Positions 36,161 to 44,512 of a stretch of 61,679 nt of DNA are shown here, in pieces. The notes under the pieces were generated by a model that was not told the DNA's origin, did not search any database, and saw nothing but the letters and a program-made list of their open reading frames with translations. The position numbers and the translations under genes were made by a program. Source of the DNA: a bacterium. GTDB taxonomy: Bacteria; Armatimonadota; UBA5829. Numbering within the stretch: the first letter of the stretch is position 1; the number at the start of each line of letters is the position of its first letter. The stretch lies in NCBI GenBank assembly GCA_021373255.1, contig JAJFTD010000021.1, positions 1 through 61,679 on the forward strand. The letters run 5' to 3'.

Positions 36161-36922
36161 ATGTCTTCTTCAGTGTCGAGAACCGAACGTCTAGACTACA
36201 TACTGCAATCGATCGATAAAGGGCGTTTTGTATCACTGCGCGAGGTAGCGGAACGCTTTGGAGTGGACATCCAGACAGCTCGCAGGGACATATCACACCT
36301 CGCCGAGCAAAGCCTGGTTTCGAAAGTCCATGGAGGAGCAGTCCAGCACAGCGAGCCTGATACGCTCAGTGTGGAAGAGCGCCTTGCAGTTAATGACAAT
36401 GAGAAACGGCTTATAGCCGAAGCTGCAGCCGCGATGGTGGACGATGGTGAAGTTGTGTTCCTTGACGGCGGCTCCACCACCACGTTGATGACCCCTTTTC
36501 TTCTGGGTAAGCGCATTCACGTGGTCACCAACTCTTTGTCCATAGCCGGTTCACTGAAGCGAGGATGGCCTGATGTGGAAGTGATCCTGACGGGTGGCTG
36601 CTACTATCCAAAATCGGAGCTTCTGCTTGGCCCACCCGCTGTTCAAAGCATCCAAAACAGCCGTTTCAACAAAGCCTTTCTCAGCGCCGCCGGGATTACA
36701 GCCGAGGGGATTTATAACGCTAACGTGCTAGTGGTGGAACTCGAACAAGCCGTAATTGCACGTGCTAATGAGAAGTATCTTCTTGCAGACTCCTCCAAAC
36801 TTGGCCGTACTTCGCTGGTCCGGGTATGCGATTTACAAGATATAACCACATTGCTTACCGCAGGAGATATACCAGACTTTATTAGCGAGTGCAGTATTAA
36901 CTGCAAAGTTGCCGACCGTTAG
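36161..36922 (+). CDS. DeoR-family transcriptional regulator
   Basis: A 253-residue repressor. The N-terminal helix-turn-helix (VSLREVAERFGVDIQTARRDISHL) ends with the family wing KVHGGA. The C-terminal sugar-phosphate sensor shows DGGSTTTLM, VVTNSL, LTGGCYYP and LLADSSKLG. It probably senses a sugar phosphate and controls the divergent aldolase and itself. ATG 36161 has GGAGGAG five bases upstream. Its stop TAG directly abuts the stop of the convergent AraC gene, with no base between. Confidence 0.93.
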   Translation: MSSSVSRTERLDYILQSIDKGRFVSLREVAERFGVDIQTARRDISHLAEQSLVSKVHGGAVQHSEPDTLSVEERLAVNDNEKRLIAEAAAAMVDDGEVVFLDGGSTTTLMTPFLLGKRIHVVTNSLSIAGSLKRGWPDVEVILTGGCYYPKSELLLGPPAVQSIQNSRFNKAFLSAAGITAEGIYNANVLVVELEQAVIARANEKYLLADSSKLGRTSLVRVCDLQDITTLLTAGDIPDFISECSINCKVADR

Positions 36923-37828
36923 CTATTTATCAGTATGATCTGCCCAAAAACCGATTGATTCCCGGTATTCCTGCGGCGATACACCCTCAATTCGCTTGAA
37001 AACGCGCCGGAAGTAGCCTGGTTCATTGATGCCAATGCTTTCAGCGATAGAACGTATAGAATTTCGAGAAGACAACATAGCACGCTTGGCCGCTCTGATT
37101 TTGATGATGTTGAAATACTCCACTGGGGAACAGCCCGTATAATGCTTAAAGAGCCGCCGGATATGTGTCTGGCTGTAACCTGTATCAGCTATGGTCTGGG
37201 AAAGGTCAAAATAGGACTCGCCCACACGTTCGTGCATCGTGCGCAGGATGTGCTCCACTGCCGCAAGTCCGGCTCCCGCGACGGGTGAGGGAAGCTCCGC
37301 ACACGCAAGAGTAGAACAGACAAGTGACAGCCCAACTGCCGACAGACGTGACTCCAGGCGCGGGTTTCGCGACCGGGCCAGTTCCATGACCTGCATCCAA
37401 AGTCTGCGAATATCCGGATCTGTAGCGGTCTGAAAGACAGCATTGGCTGGCGACAGCAACCCGTTGGTCTTATACATATCAGGAATGTCGCCTTCAAACA
37501 GCATAAAGTATTCCAACCACTCCTCGCCAGCCTCCGGCCCGTAGGAATGCCCCACTCCCGGCATTAGAAAAAACGCCGACCCCGGCTGCAAGCGAACTCT
37601 ACCGGTCGGCTCAGATTGGAAAAAGCCTCCACCTTCGGCCAGGTAGACTATAGCATACCAACCGACATTCTCCGCGTTGCGTCTGGCTACGGTGCCTGCT
37701 TTAGCGTCGGTTGATGCATCAAACACCCATATTCCAAATCCTGTCGTTCCGTTCACAGCCTTACTCCGGAAATTGATGGTCGAAAAGTGCCCCATAATGG
37801 ATGAAAAGTGACTCTTAGTCAGACACAT
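36923..37828 (-). CDS. AraC-family transcriptional regulator
   Basis: A 301-residue regulator with an N-terminal cupin-like sensor (GRVRLQPGSAFFLMPGVGHSYG) and a C-terminal double helix-turn-helix (SQTHIRRLFKHYTGCSPVEYF, then SIAESIGINEPGYFRRVFK). Such proteins usually activate sugar-use genes. The ATG at 37828 has no ribosome binding site and lies only 10 bases after a -10 box, implying a nearly leaderless mRNA. A second ATG at 37795 also lacks a ribosome binding site. It is divergent from the URO-D-type gene at 37940, its likely target. Confidence 0.9.
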   Translation of the reverse strand: MCLTKSHFSSIMGHFSTINFRSKAVNGTTGFGIWVFDASTDAKAGTVARRNAENVGWYAIVYLAEGGGFFQSEPTGRVRLQPGSAFFLMPGVGHSYGPEAGEEWLEYFMLFEGDIPDMYKTNGLLSPANAVFQTATDPDIRRLWMQVMELARSRNPRLESRLSAVGLSLVCSTLACAELPSPVAGAGLAAVEHILRTMHERVGESYFDLSQTIADTGYSQTHIRRLFKHYTGCSPVEYFNIIKIRAAKRAMLSSRNSIRSIAESIGINEPGYFRRVFKRIEGVSPQEYRESIGFWADHTDK

Positions 37829-37838
37829 TCAACGTGAT

Positions 37839-37867
37839 ATCATATTATGCAAGCGATAGTCTGTCAA
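37839..37867 (-). promoter_or_regulatory. Promoter of the AraC gene, near-leaderless
   Basis: On the minus strand, a perfect TTGACA (37867-37862) and TATGAT (37844-37839) are separated by 17 bases. Only about 3 bases of leader would precede the ATG. Confidence 0.75.
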
Positions 37868-37939
37868 CATCACAATGGTCACCACAGCCCCCATAGAGGG
37901 TAGACCGGCAACTGCTGGATTATACCGGAGGAACTGAGT

Positions 37940-39103
37940 ATGTGCTTTGATGGTATTCACGGAATGGTGCCTCGCGAGAAGATGACACCAGCCGTCCGCA
38001 AGAAACGTGACTTCTACACAATGGTCCCTGGGGCCCCGATCTACCACCGGGAGTTCGGTTTCTACAGTCTTGACCGATGGAAGGCAGAGGGACATCTACC
38101 CCAGGACGCCAGTGGTGAATATCTGGCTGAGCTTTTCATGTTTGATGAGCCAGCCTCATTCGATATATCCGGGATGGGATGGTGCGAGGCGCCGTTTGTG
38201 CCGGAGTTTGAGACAGTAGTAATCGAGGACCGTGGGGACTACGAACTCGTCCAAGACTTCGCGGGGCGGCATGTGCTCTACTTCAAGGGCAGGCGGAGTG
38301 GGTTCATGCCAGAATATATGGACCATCCGGTAAAGGACATGCGCACTTGGCAGGAGAATTGCAAGTGGCGTATGGACCCATCTACCCCTGAACGCTGGAA
38401 AGATTTCGATGATAAGATGGCAGCAGCCAAAGACGCAGCCGGCAAGGGAATGGTCGTAGCCCAGTTGGTAATTGGCGGCTATATGTATCTCCGCAGCCTG
38501 ATCGGGCCAAGTGAGCTGCTTTACGCATTCTATGACATGCCCGAGGTGGTACACGACTGCATGCAGACGTGGCTAGACTTGGCAGAGATATATGTTGCTC
38601 GAGTGCAGGAGCATGTGACGCTTGATGAGGTGTTCTTTGGCGAGGATATCTGCTACAATCACGGCTGCCTGATCTCACCCGACGCGATGAAGGAGTTCCT
38701 GTTCCCCTACTATCAGCAGTTGATATCAAATATCAAAAAGCGTCAGATAGACCGTTCGCGGAAACTCAATGTCAGCATCGACACCGACGGTTATGCCTTA
38801 CCGGTGGTTGATATCTACCGCAAAGAGATAGGTATGAACTACATGAGCCCATTTGAAGTGGCATCGGGGTGTGATGTCGTGGAAGTGGCCCAGCGTTGGC
38901 CGGATTTGCTGATACACGGTGGGATTGACAAGCGCATACTCGCACAAGGGCCCGACGCAATCGACCGTGAACTCGAACGGATCATCCCCATAATGCGGCA
39001 ACGCGGTGGCTACATACCCACATGCGACCACGGCGTGCCCGAGGAAGTGTCATTCGAGAACTACATGCACTACAGGCACCGGTGTGTGGAGTTGGGCGGC
39101 TAG
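37940..39103 (+). CDS. URO-D-superfamily protein lacking the usual metal motif
   Basis: A 387-residue URO-D-fold protein. The order of strands (LYAFYDMPEVVHDCM, FFGEDICYNHGCLISPDAM, LLIHGGIDKRIL, YIPTCDHGVPEE) matches the superfamily. At the place where the two paralogues in the 25-27 kb operon have His-Ser-Cys-Gly, this protein reads SIDTDG, so the methyltransferase-type zinc ligands are missing. Its substrate is unknown, and a decarboxylase or isomerase role is possible. CGGAGGA precedes the ATG by about 7 bases. It is divergent from the AraC gene. Confidence 0.8.
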   Translation: MCFDGIHGMVPREKMTPAVRKKRDFYTMVPGAPIYHREFGFYSLDRWKAEGHLPQDASGEYLAELFMFDEPASFDISGMGWCEAPFVPEFETVVIEDRGDYELVQDFAGRHVLYFKGRRSGFMPEYMDHPVKDMRTWQENCKWRMDPSTPERWKDFDDKMAAAKDAAGKGMVVAQLVIGGYMYLRSLIGPSELLYAFYDMPEVVHDCMQTWLDLAEIYVARVQEHVTLDEVFFGEDICYNHGCLISPDAMKEFLFPYYQQLISNIKKRQIDRSRKLNVSIDTDGYALPVVDIYRKEIGMNYMSPFEVASGCDVVEVAQRWPDLLIHGGIDKRILAQGPDAIDRELERIIPIMRQRGGYIPTCDHGVPEEVSFENYMHYRHRCVELGG

Positions 39104-39135
39104 GGACTAAAGGTCAGAAGGTTGGGAAGAGAAAG

Positions 39136-39274
39136 GTTCGGGCAGATCTCTGATCTGCGCCGAAAAGGACAAGATGGGATCTCTTGATCCCACCACGTAT
39201 TAATCACGAACACACGTGGTGGCATCGGAGATGCCATTTTGCCAATGCGGGCCACATCAGAGATGTGCCCGAAC
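39136..39274. repeat. Four-hairpin MITE-like element, copy 2
   Basis: A 139-bp element matching 10402-10539 module by module. The fourth palindrome is CACATCAGAGATGTG, where copy 1 has CAGATCAGAGATCTG. The two changes compensate each other and keep the local stem while spoiling the pairing between the element's ends. Confidence 0.8.
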
Positions 39275-39358
39275 GCTGTGTGTTTGCGCCGAACCTTAAC
39301 CCGCACGTTGTACGTCTGTTCGAACCTTAACGTGACCAGCAAACGACAGCATAAACCG

Positions 39359-39409
39359 TTGACAAACATTGATGCTGGGGTGTAGTATATTAGTATATCT
39401 GCATATACT
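39359..39409 (+). promoter_or_regulatory. ars operon promoter and ArsR operator
   Basis: TTGACA (39359-39364), an 18-base spacer and TAGTAT (39383-39388). Just downstream is the perfect palindrome AGTATAT-CTGC-ATATACT (39392-39409) across the expected transcription start, a classic ArsR repression layout. Confidence 0.75.
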
Positions 39410-39433
39410 GTTTTATCATGGAGAATTTCTACT

Positions 39434-39766
39434 TTGGAAGAAGCATTCAAAGCTCTGGGAGACGCCACGCGCGCTCGTATTGTACGTATGTTGGCTGAGA
39501 ATGGGGAGTTGTGTGTTTGCGTGCTTATGGAGCATCTTGGTATGGGACAGTCTGCAGTGTCGCACCACATGGCGGCTCTCAGGCACGCGGGGCTGGTGAG
39601 CTTTCGGAAAGAGGGACAGTGGGTTTATTACTCGCTGAATATTGATGCATTTGAAGCCGGGCCGCTCGCGTTTCTTCACGAAATCATGCAAGCAGCAAGG
39701 GCATCTGCGGACAAACGAGCAATCTCGACCTGTTGCAAAGCCGAGCAGTGCAAGGGGATAAAGTAA
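39434..39766 (+). CDS. arsR: ArsR-type arsenite-responsive repressor
   Basis: A 110-residue winged-helix repressor. The metal site ELCVC (C27, C29) lies at the start of the helix before the recognition helix [17 protein letters not shown], as in arsenite-sensing ArsR. A further cysteine group, CCKAEQC, is near the C-terminus. The start is TTG at 39434, with GGAG about nine bases upstream. It is the first gene of arsR-acr3-arsM and should be released from the palindrome at 39392-39409 by As(III). Confidence 0.93.
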   Translation: MEEAFKALGDATRARIVRMLAENGELCVCVLMEHLGMGQSAVSHHMAALRHAGLVSFRKEGQWVYYSLNIDAFEAGPLAFLHEIMQAARASADKRAISTCCKAEQCKGIK

Positions 39767-39768
39767 AT

Positions 39769-40824
39769 ATGGATAAAGTAACAAATAGGCTCTCATTTCT
39801 GGACAGATATCTTACGCTCTGGATATTCATGGCGATGGCTGTGGGCGTGGGTGCGGGATATTTCGTCTCCGGCGCGGCGAGCTTCTGGAACCACTTTTCC
39901 GTGGGCACTACCAACATTCCCATTGCTATCGGCTTGATCCTGATGATGTATCCCCCACTTGCCAAGGTTAAGTATGAAGAGCTTGGAGAAGTTTTCCGCA
40001 ATTATAAGATCCTGGCTCTATCGCTCGTGCAGAACTGGATTGTGGGACCCATATTCATGTTTCTCCTGGCAATCACGTTCCTCAGGGGATACCCGGAGTT
40101 CATGGTCGGGTTGATTATGATCGGCCTCGCACGCTGCATCGCAATGGTCATCGTGTGGAACGAGCTCGCAAAGGGTGATACAGAATACGCAGCGGGGCTT
40201 GTTGCATTCAATTCTATCTTCCAGGTGCTGTTCTTTTCCGTCTACGCCTATGTCTTCATCACTGTGCTGCCCCCGGTCTTCGGGCTCAAAGGGAGCACTG
40301 TGCACGTTACCATAGGTGAAATTGCCAAGAGCGTATTTATTTACCTCGGTATTCCATTTATCGCAGGTGTGCTTAGCAGGATTATTGGGATCAAGACGAA
40401 AAGCCGCGAGTGGTATGAACAGCATTTCATCCCCCGTATCAGCCCAATCACGCTGATAGCGCTGCTGTTCACGATAATTGTGATGTTCTCTCTCAAGGGT
40501 GAATATATAGTCAGGCTCCCGCTGGATGTGGTAAGGATAGCCATTCCGCTTCTGATCTACTTTGTGGTTATGTTCCTGGTATCGTTCTACATGGGCAAGA
40601 AGATCGGCGCGGACTACTCCAAGACGGCGACTCTTTCATTCACAGCAGCGAGTAATAACTTCGAACTAGCAATTGCAGTTGCGGTTGCGGTGTTTGGAAT
40701 CAACTCAGGCGTAGCTTTCGCAGCGGTAATCGGCCCATTGATAGAGGTGCCTGCGCTCATCGGGTTGGTGAATGTGGCGCTGTACTTTCAAAAACGGTAT
40801 TTCAAAGCAGAGTCAGCTTTATAA
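39769..40824 (+). CDS. acr3: Arsenite efflux pump, Acr3 family
   Basis: A 351-residue inner-membrane exporter with ten hydrophobic segments. The invariant cysteine in [16 protein letters not shown] and the glutamate in [15 protein letters not shown], both needed for arsenite transport in the family, are present. It begins 2 bases after the arsR stop with AGGGG upstream, so translation is probably coupled. An upstream in-frame ATG at 39733 lies inside arsR and is not preferred. Confidence 0.95.
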   Translation: MDKVTNRLSFLDRYLTLWIFMAMAVGVGAGYFVSGAASFWNHFSVGTTNIPIAIGLILMMYPPLAKVKYEELGEVFRNYKILALSLVQNWIVGPIFMFLLAITFLRGYPEFMVGLIMIGLARCIAMVIVWNELAKGDTEYAAGLVAFNSIFQVLFFSVYAYVFITVLPPVFGLKGSTVHVTIGEIAKSVFIYLGIPFIAGVLSRIIGIKTKSREWYEQHFIPRISPITLIALLFTIIVMFSLKGEYIVRLPLDVVRIAIPLLIYFVVMFLVSFYMGKKIGADYSKTATLSFTAASNNFELAIAVAVAVFGINSGVAFAAVIGPLIEVPALIGLVNVALYFQKRYFKAESAL

Positions 40825-40839
40825 AAAGGAGATGCAGAT

Positions 40840-41721
40840 ATGAGTGAATCAAAGAGTTGCTGCTGTGGCGGCGGTGGAACTACGTCCGGCGAGGACGTCA
40901 AAGCGTTCGTTAAGCAGAAATATGGCCAGGTGGCTGAGAACGCCGCAAACGGCTGCGAGACCAGTTGCGGATGCAGTTGCACGAACAAAGATGCCATAAC
41001 TCGTGACTTATACTCGGAGGCCGAGACCGCTGGGATTCCCGTGGAGGCACTGCTTGCGTCGATGGGCTGTGCCAATCCTATCGCTCTTGCGCGTCTCAAC
41101 CCTGGCGAGGTTGTACTGGACCTGGGAAGCGGCGGCGGGATCGACGTCCTGCTCTCCGCAAAGCGAGTCGGGCCAACCGGAAAAGCCTACGGCCTGGATA
41201 TGACCGATGAGATGCTCAACCTCGCTCGCAAAAATCAGGCGGAAGCCGGCATAGAGAACGTGCAGTTCCTTAAAGGAGAGATCGAGAACATACCTCTGCC
41301 TGATAGTTCGGTGGATGTAATCATCAGCAACTGCGTGATCAACCTTTCTACTGACAAGGATCAGGTATTGCGCGAGGCGTTTCGAGTATTAAAGCCAGGT
41401 GGAAGATTCGCCGTAGCTGATATCGTCCTCACCAAACACCTGCCGGAAGTAGCTCAGCAGCATCTGGCGATGTGGGCAGGTTGTGTCGCGGGCGCTTTGG
41501 AAATGACCGACTACAAAGTCAAGCTCCTGCAAACTGGTTTCGCTAACGCTGATGTTGAAGTAGCAAAGACCTATTCCGAAGCCGACGCGCATGACTTGAT
41601 ACCTAACGAAATAATCCAAGAGCTTGGCCAAAATGGAACCGCTGAGTTGATGGAGTCATTTGTCAGTGCTTTCGTCCGCGCGGAGAAGCCCAGGCGAAGT
41701 TGTTGCTGCTGCGGCGGCTAA
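40840..41721 (+). CDS. arsM: Arsenite S-adenosylmethionine methyltransferase
   Basis: A 293-residue enzyme that methylates As(III), giving volatile or less retained species. The SAM-binding motif [16 protein letters not shown] and the conserved cysteines in [16 protein letters not shown] and [10 protein letters not shown] are present. Both ends carry cysteine clusters (KSCCCGGGG and RRSCCCCGG) that could bind arsenite before transfer. AAGGAG is eight bases before the ATG. It is the last gene of the ars operon, 15 bp after acr3. Confidence 0.95.
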   Translation: MSESKSCCCGGGGTTSGEDVKAFVKQKYGQVAENAANGCETSCGCSCTNKDAITRDLYSEAETAGIPVEALLASMGCANPIALARLNPGEVVLDLGSGGGIDVLLSAKRVGPTGKAYGLDMTDEMLNLARKNQAEAGIENVQFLKGEIENIPLPDSSVDVIISNCVINLSTDKDQVLREAFRVLKPGGRFAVADIVLTKHLPEVAQQHLAMWAGCVAGALEMTDYKVKLLQTGFANADVEVAKTYSEADAHDLIPNEIIQELGQNGTAELMESFVSAFVRAEKPRRSCCCCGG

Positions 41722-41770
41722 GCTAAGGCTTATATGTAGTAAGGTTGCTTTGGCAATTGCACAACGTATT

Positions 41771-41819
41771 TCCTCTCAGGCGACAGCATTTCCTTCGGAA
41801 ACGCTGTCGCCTGAGAGGA
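41771..41819. terminator. Long perfect hairpin after the ars operon
   Basis: A 17-bp perfect stem TCCTCTCAGGCGACAGC (41771-41787) with its complement (41803-41819), one mismatch, then five more pairs closed by a UUC/UUCG-type tip. There is no T run, but it is placed to protect or terminate the ars mRNA and could act on both strands. Confidence 0.65.
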
Positions 41820-41828
41820 GAGGATTAA

Positions 41829-41896
41829 GGTGAGGGGGCTCTGTCTCTTCGGAGCAACACTGCGCCCTCACCCCAGCCCTCTCCCCCAGGAGAGGG
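41829..41896. repeat. Intergenic palindromic repeat of the CCCTCACCC/CCCTCTCC type
   Basis: GGTGAGGG (41829-41836) pairs with CCCTCACC (41865-41872). A second hairpin, CCCTCTCC-CCCA-GGAGAGGG (41877-41896), follows. This type of sequence is a common intergenic repeat in many bacterial genomes. Confidence 0.6.
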
Positions 41897-41915
41897 AGCA
41901 GGTTGTGCGTATATA

Positions 41916-42554
41916 CTAAGCCTGCTGTTTCGCAAGAGCTTCCTTACCCAGCTTGAGCATTAAACCGTGTTCTGTAACCCTCTTGCCGGTGAATCTTGCC
42001 ACTGCCAGGTCTGCTTCAGTTGGTGGTTGGTCAGCATTCGGGCCGCTCACTGAACTCGCTCCGTAGGGTGTGCCTGCCTGGAACATGATCGGATCGGCAT
42101 AACCTGGAGTGACCACGATCATTCCCAGGTGCATAAGTGGATTGAGCATTGCAATGATGGTCGACTCGTTTCCACCGTGAATTGTGCTGGTGCTGGTGAA
42201 TACTGATGCTACCTTATCCACGAGGGCTCCTTGCACCCACAAGGGACCCGTTTTATCTATAACAAGTTTCATCTCCGCTGTCGGGTTTCCGTATCTGGTA
42301 GGAGTGCCAAAGAAGATAACATCTGCCCATGCCAGATCATCATTGGTGGGTTCGGAATATGCTTCTGTCATTTCCTTGCGCGCAGCAGCCCAGCGTGGAT
42401 CATGAGCTATTACCTCCTCGGGCGCCAAGTCCGCAGCCCGTCTCATTCGAATATTTACGCCTTGAACCTCTCTTGCTCCCTCGGCTATCGTTTCGGCTAA
42501 AGCTCGCACGTTTCCGTAACGGCTGTAGAATGCAATCAGAACATTAACTTCCAT
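41916..42554 (-). CDS. wrbA: NAD(P)H:quinone oxidoreductase, WrbA type
   Basis: A 212-residue flavodoxin-like enzyme that reduces quinones by two electrons. The FMN loop FYSRYGNVRALAETIAEG, the insert motif FGTPTRYGNP and FTSTSTIHGGNE are diagnostic. ATG 42554 lies six bases after GGGAGG; the longer frame to 42581 lacks support. It is convergent with the ars operon, with two hairpin elements in between. Confidence 0.94.
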   Translation of the reverse strand: MEVNVLIAFYSRYGNVRALAETIAEGAREVQGVNIRMRRAADLAPEEVIAHDPRWAAARKEMTEAYSEPTNDDLAWADVIFFGTPTRYGNPTAEMKLVIDKTGPLWVQGALVDKVASVFTSTSTIHGGNESTIIAMLNPLMHLGMIVVTPGYADPIMFQAGTPYGASSVSGPNADQPPTEADLAVARFTGKRVTEHGLMLKLGKEALAKQQA

Positions 42555-42709
42555 TATCGGCCTCCCCGAACTTGATATCATACTGATGAGTTATTAATAC
42601 CACCATGTGCAAATGCGTAAACAAATACTTCAGATCGATCACTCATTCTTGCTAAAAAGGCATTTGTGGAATACCCATATATCGGAATCCGCCATGGAGG
42701 TAGAGTCCT

Positions 42710-44392
42710 TTGGATGAGCAGGTAAATACCACTCACAGCCGGAGTACAAAAACTATTCCCATGATAGCCCTTATAATGCTGGTAGCGGCTTCGGGAATAG
42801 GCGCATACATTATGATAGCGCGTTATATGAACGTCGCTGTAGACCCTGCGACCTACATACCCAGGGATGTGACAGCGGCGGTGACTGTTGACGTCAGGCC
42901 AACCAAAGGGAAGTATGACGCATATAAAATAATCGAGAGTCTGTTTGTTAAAGCAGGAGTGAAGCATCCAGAGGACAATATTCTCAAGAAAATCGACGAT
43001 AGCCTCGGCATCGACACCAGGCGCGATGCACTCTGCCACCTCAGTGGAGTAGGAGCTGCAGCAGTGCTCACTGGATTAACTGAGGATAATACCCCTCAGA
43101 TTGTCGCAATGATCGGCACACGAGGCGATGGCCACTCCCGCACCCTGATGGCCACATTCGGCACAAAGCTAAATGCCAAGGAGATCGAGTTCAGGCGCTC
43201 GCAATACCGCGATTTTTATTACTATTACATTCCCTCACAGCCCGACCTTGGCCGTTATTCCCGGCAGATCAGCAACTATGTCGGCGCAGTGAGGAGTGCC
43301 ATAGTCTACTCAAACAGTGAGGATGGCTTCAAGAAAGTCGTAGACACAGTTATGGGTAAGCCAAGCCTGCTTTCGGATGCCAATTTCACTCGACTCCGCA
43401 AAGCTGACGGAGCCACCCTCGCCAACACATACTTCTCTGGAGCAAGCTATTATAAACTGATAAGCCCGATCATTAACCGCACTTCGACACAAATCACCAC
43501 TGGTGCGCCGGACACTTTACGCAAGTCGATGGAAAACAACGTAGCCGCCGTGGGCAACATCAGCATTGACAGCAGCGGCATAAAGTTCGAACTCAAAGGC
43601 ATTACCAAAGAGCCCTGCCCCGTGCTCAGTAAGTCGTCGATTGATGAACTCGTGTTTAATGCGCCCATAGATTCCGCTATTGTCTTTGCCGTCGGTGGAT
43701 GGGACGAGATGTGGGAACAGTTCCGCCAGGAGGTGGAGTCCAGCCCCGAGATGAGTTCGCGGATGACTCTGCTCACGTCCCAGGTAAAGAATTACACCGG
43801 CGTGGACCCAGTTCGCGATGTGCTCGATCGCATCACGATGGTAACCGGCTACTACACCCCCGCCCCCACCCCTTCATCTGCATTTCCAGGCAGCCTCACG
43901 TTTGTCCTGAGAGTAGACAGGCCGGATATCGTTAAGGCGTCGATGAAAAAGATTCACACTGTCCTGGGAGTATCAGGCGGATCAACCCCCATATATTCCG
44001 CCATTGACCCAAGCGCAACCACTATTGTGCCGCTTGGACCTGGAGGTGAATCATTTGGGGACACCATAACGGGAAATAATGTACTGCTGAACATAAGTGG
44101 CTCAAATGGCACCAGGTGCCTGCAAAACGCTGTAAGAACATGCCATGGCGAAACTCCGAATCTAATAACTTCACCACGCTTCCGCAAGCTAAAGCCGCGT
44201 CTCCTGCAGCGAGCAGATACATTGATCTATATTGATACCGACATTATGATGAGTGCGTTCAAAAAATCGATGTCACCCAAGGACCGCAAGCTCACCGATG
44301 CAATAACATTCAAAATCAACGCCATAGGTATAACCGCCGCAGCCACAGGCACCGAATACGAAATGCGGGCGATAGCACCGTTCAGGAAGTGA
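42710..44392 (+). CDS. DUF3352-like membrane-anchored protein
   Basis: A 560-residue protein with a short cytoplasmic start, one membrane helix (residues 17-37) and a large periplasmic part. It opens with the DUF3352-type pattern YIPRDVTAAVTVDV and continues with repeated segments scoring a fit to such domains (SAIVFAVGGWDEMW, FPGSLTFVLRV, LIYIDTDIMMSAFK). The function of this family is unknown. The start is TTG at 42710, with GGAGGT eight bases upstream. It stands alone. Confidence 0.7.
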   Translation: MDEQVNTTHSRSTKTIPMIALIMLVAASGIGAYIMIARYMNVAVDPATYIPRDVTAAVTVDVRPTKGKYDAYKIIESLFVKAGVKHPEDNILKKIDDSLGIDTRRDALCHLSGVGAAAVLTGLTEDNTPQIVAMIGTRGDGHSRTLMATFGTKLNAKEIEFRRSQYRDFYYYYIPSQPDLGRYSRQISNYVGAVRSAIVYSNSEDGFKKVVDTVMGKPSLLSDANFTRLRKADGATLANTYFSGASYYKLISPIINRTSTQITTGAPDTLRKSMENNVAAVGNISIDSSGIKFELKGITKEPCPVLSKSSIDELVFNAPIDSAIVFAVGGWDEMWEQFRQEVESSPEMSSRMTLLTSQVKNYTGVDPVRDVLDRITMVTGYYTPAPTPSSAFPGSLTFVLRVDRPDIVKASMKKIHTVLGVSGGSTPIYSAIDPSATTIVPLGPGGESFGDTITGNNVLLNISGSNGTRCLQNAVRTCHGETPNLITSPRFRKLKPRLLQRADTLIYIDTDIMMSAFKKSMSPKDRKLTDAITFKINAIGITAAATGTEYEMRAIAPFRK

Positions 44393-44512
44393 TTGGGCCG
44401 TTATCACGTTTAGCAGCACTGTCGATCGGACAACAACGTATCTATAGCACCCAGATATGCACGGCTGCATTTTCGAACTCCGTCTAATGTCGCTATAGAA
44501 TGAGCTGCAATT

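Larger units (their letters stand above)
39104..39433. other. Gene-free interval with repeat and ars promoter
   Basis: No gene is seen. It holds the second four-hairpin element (39136-39274), two direct copies of CGAACCTTAAC (39290-39300 and 39321-39331), and then the promoter and operator of the arsenic operon. Confidence 0.7.
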
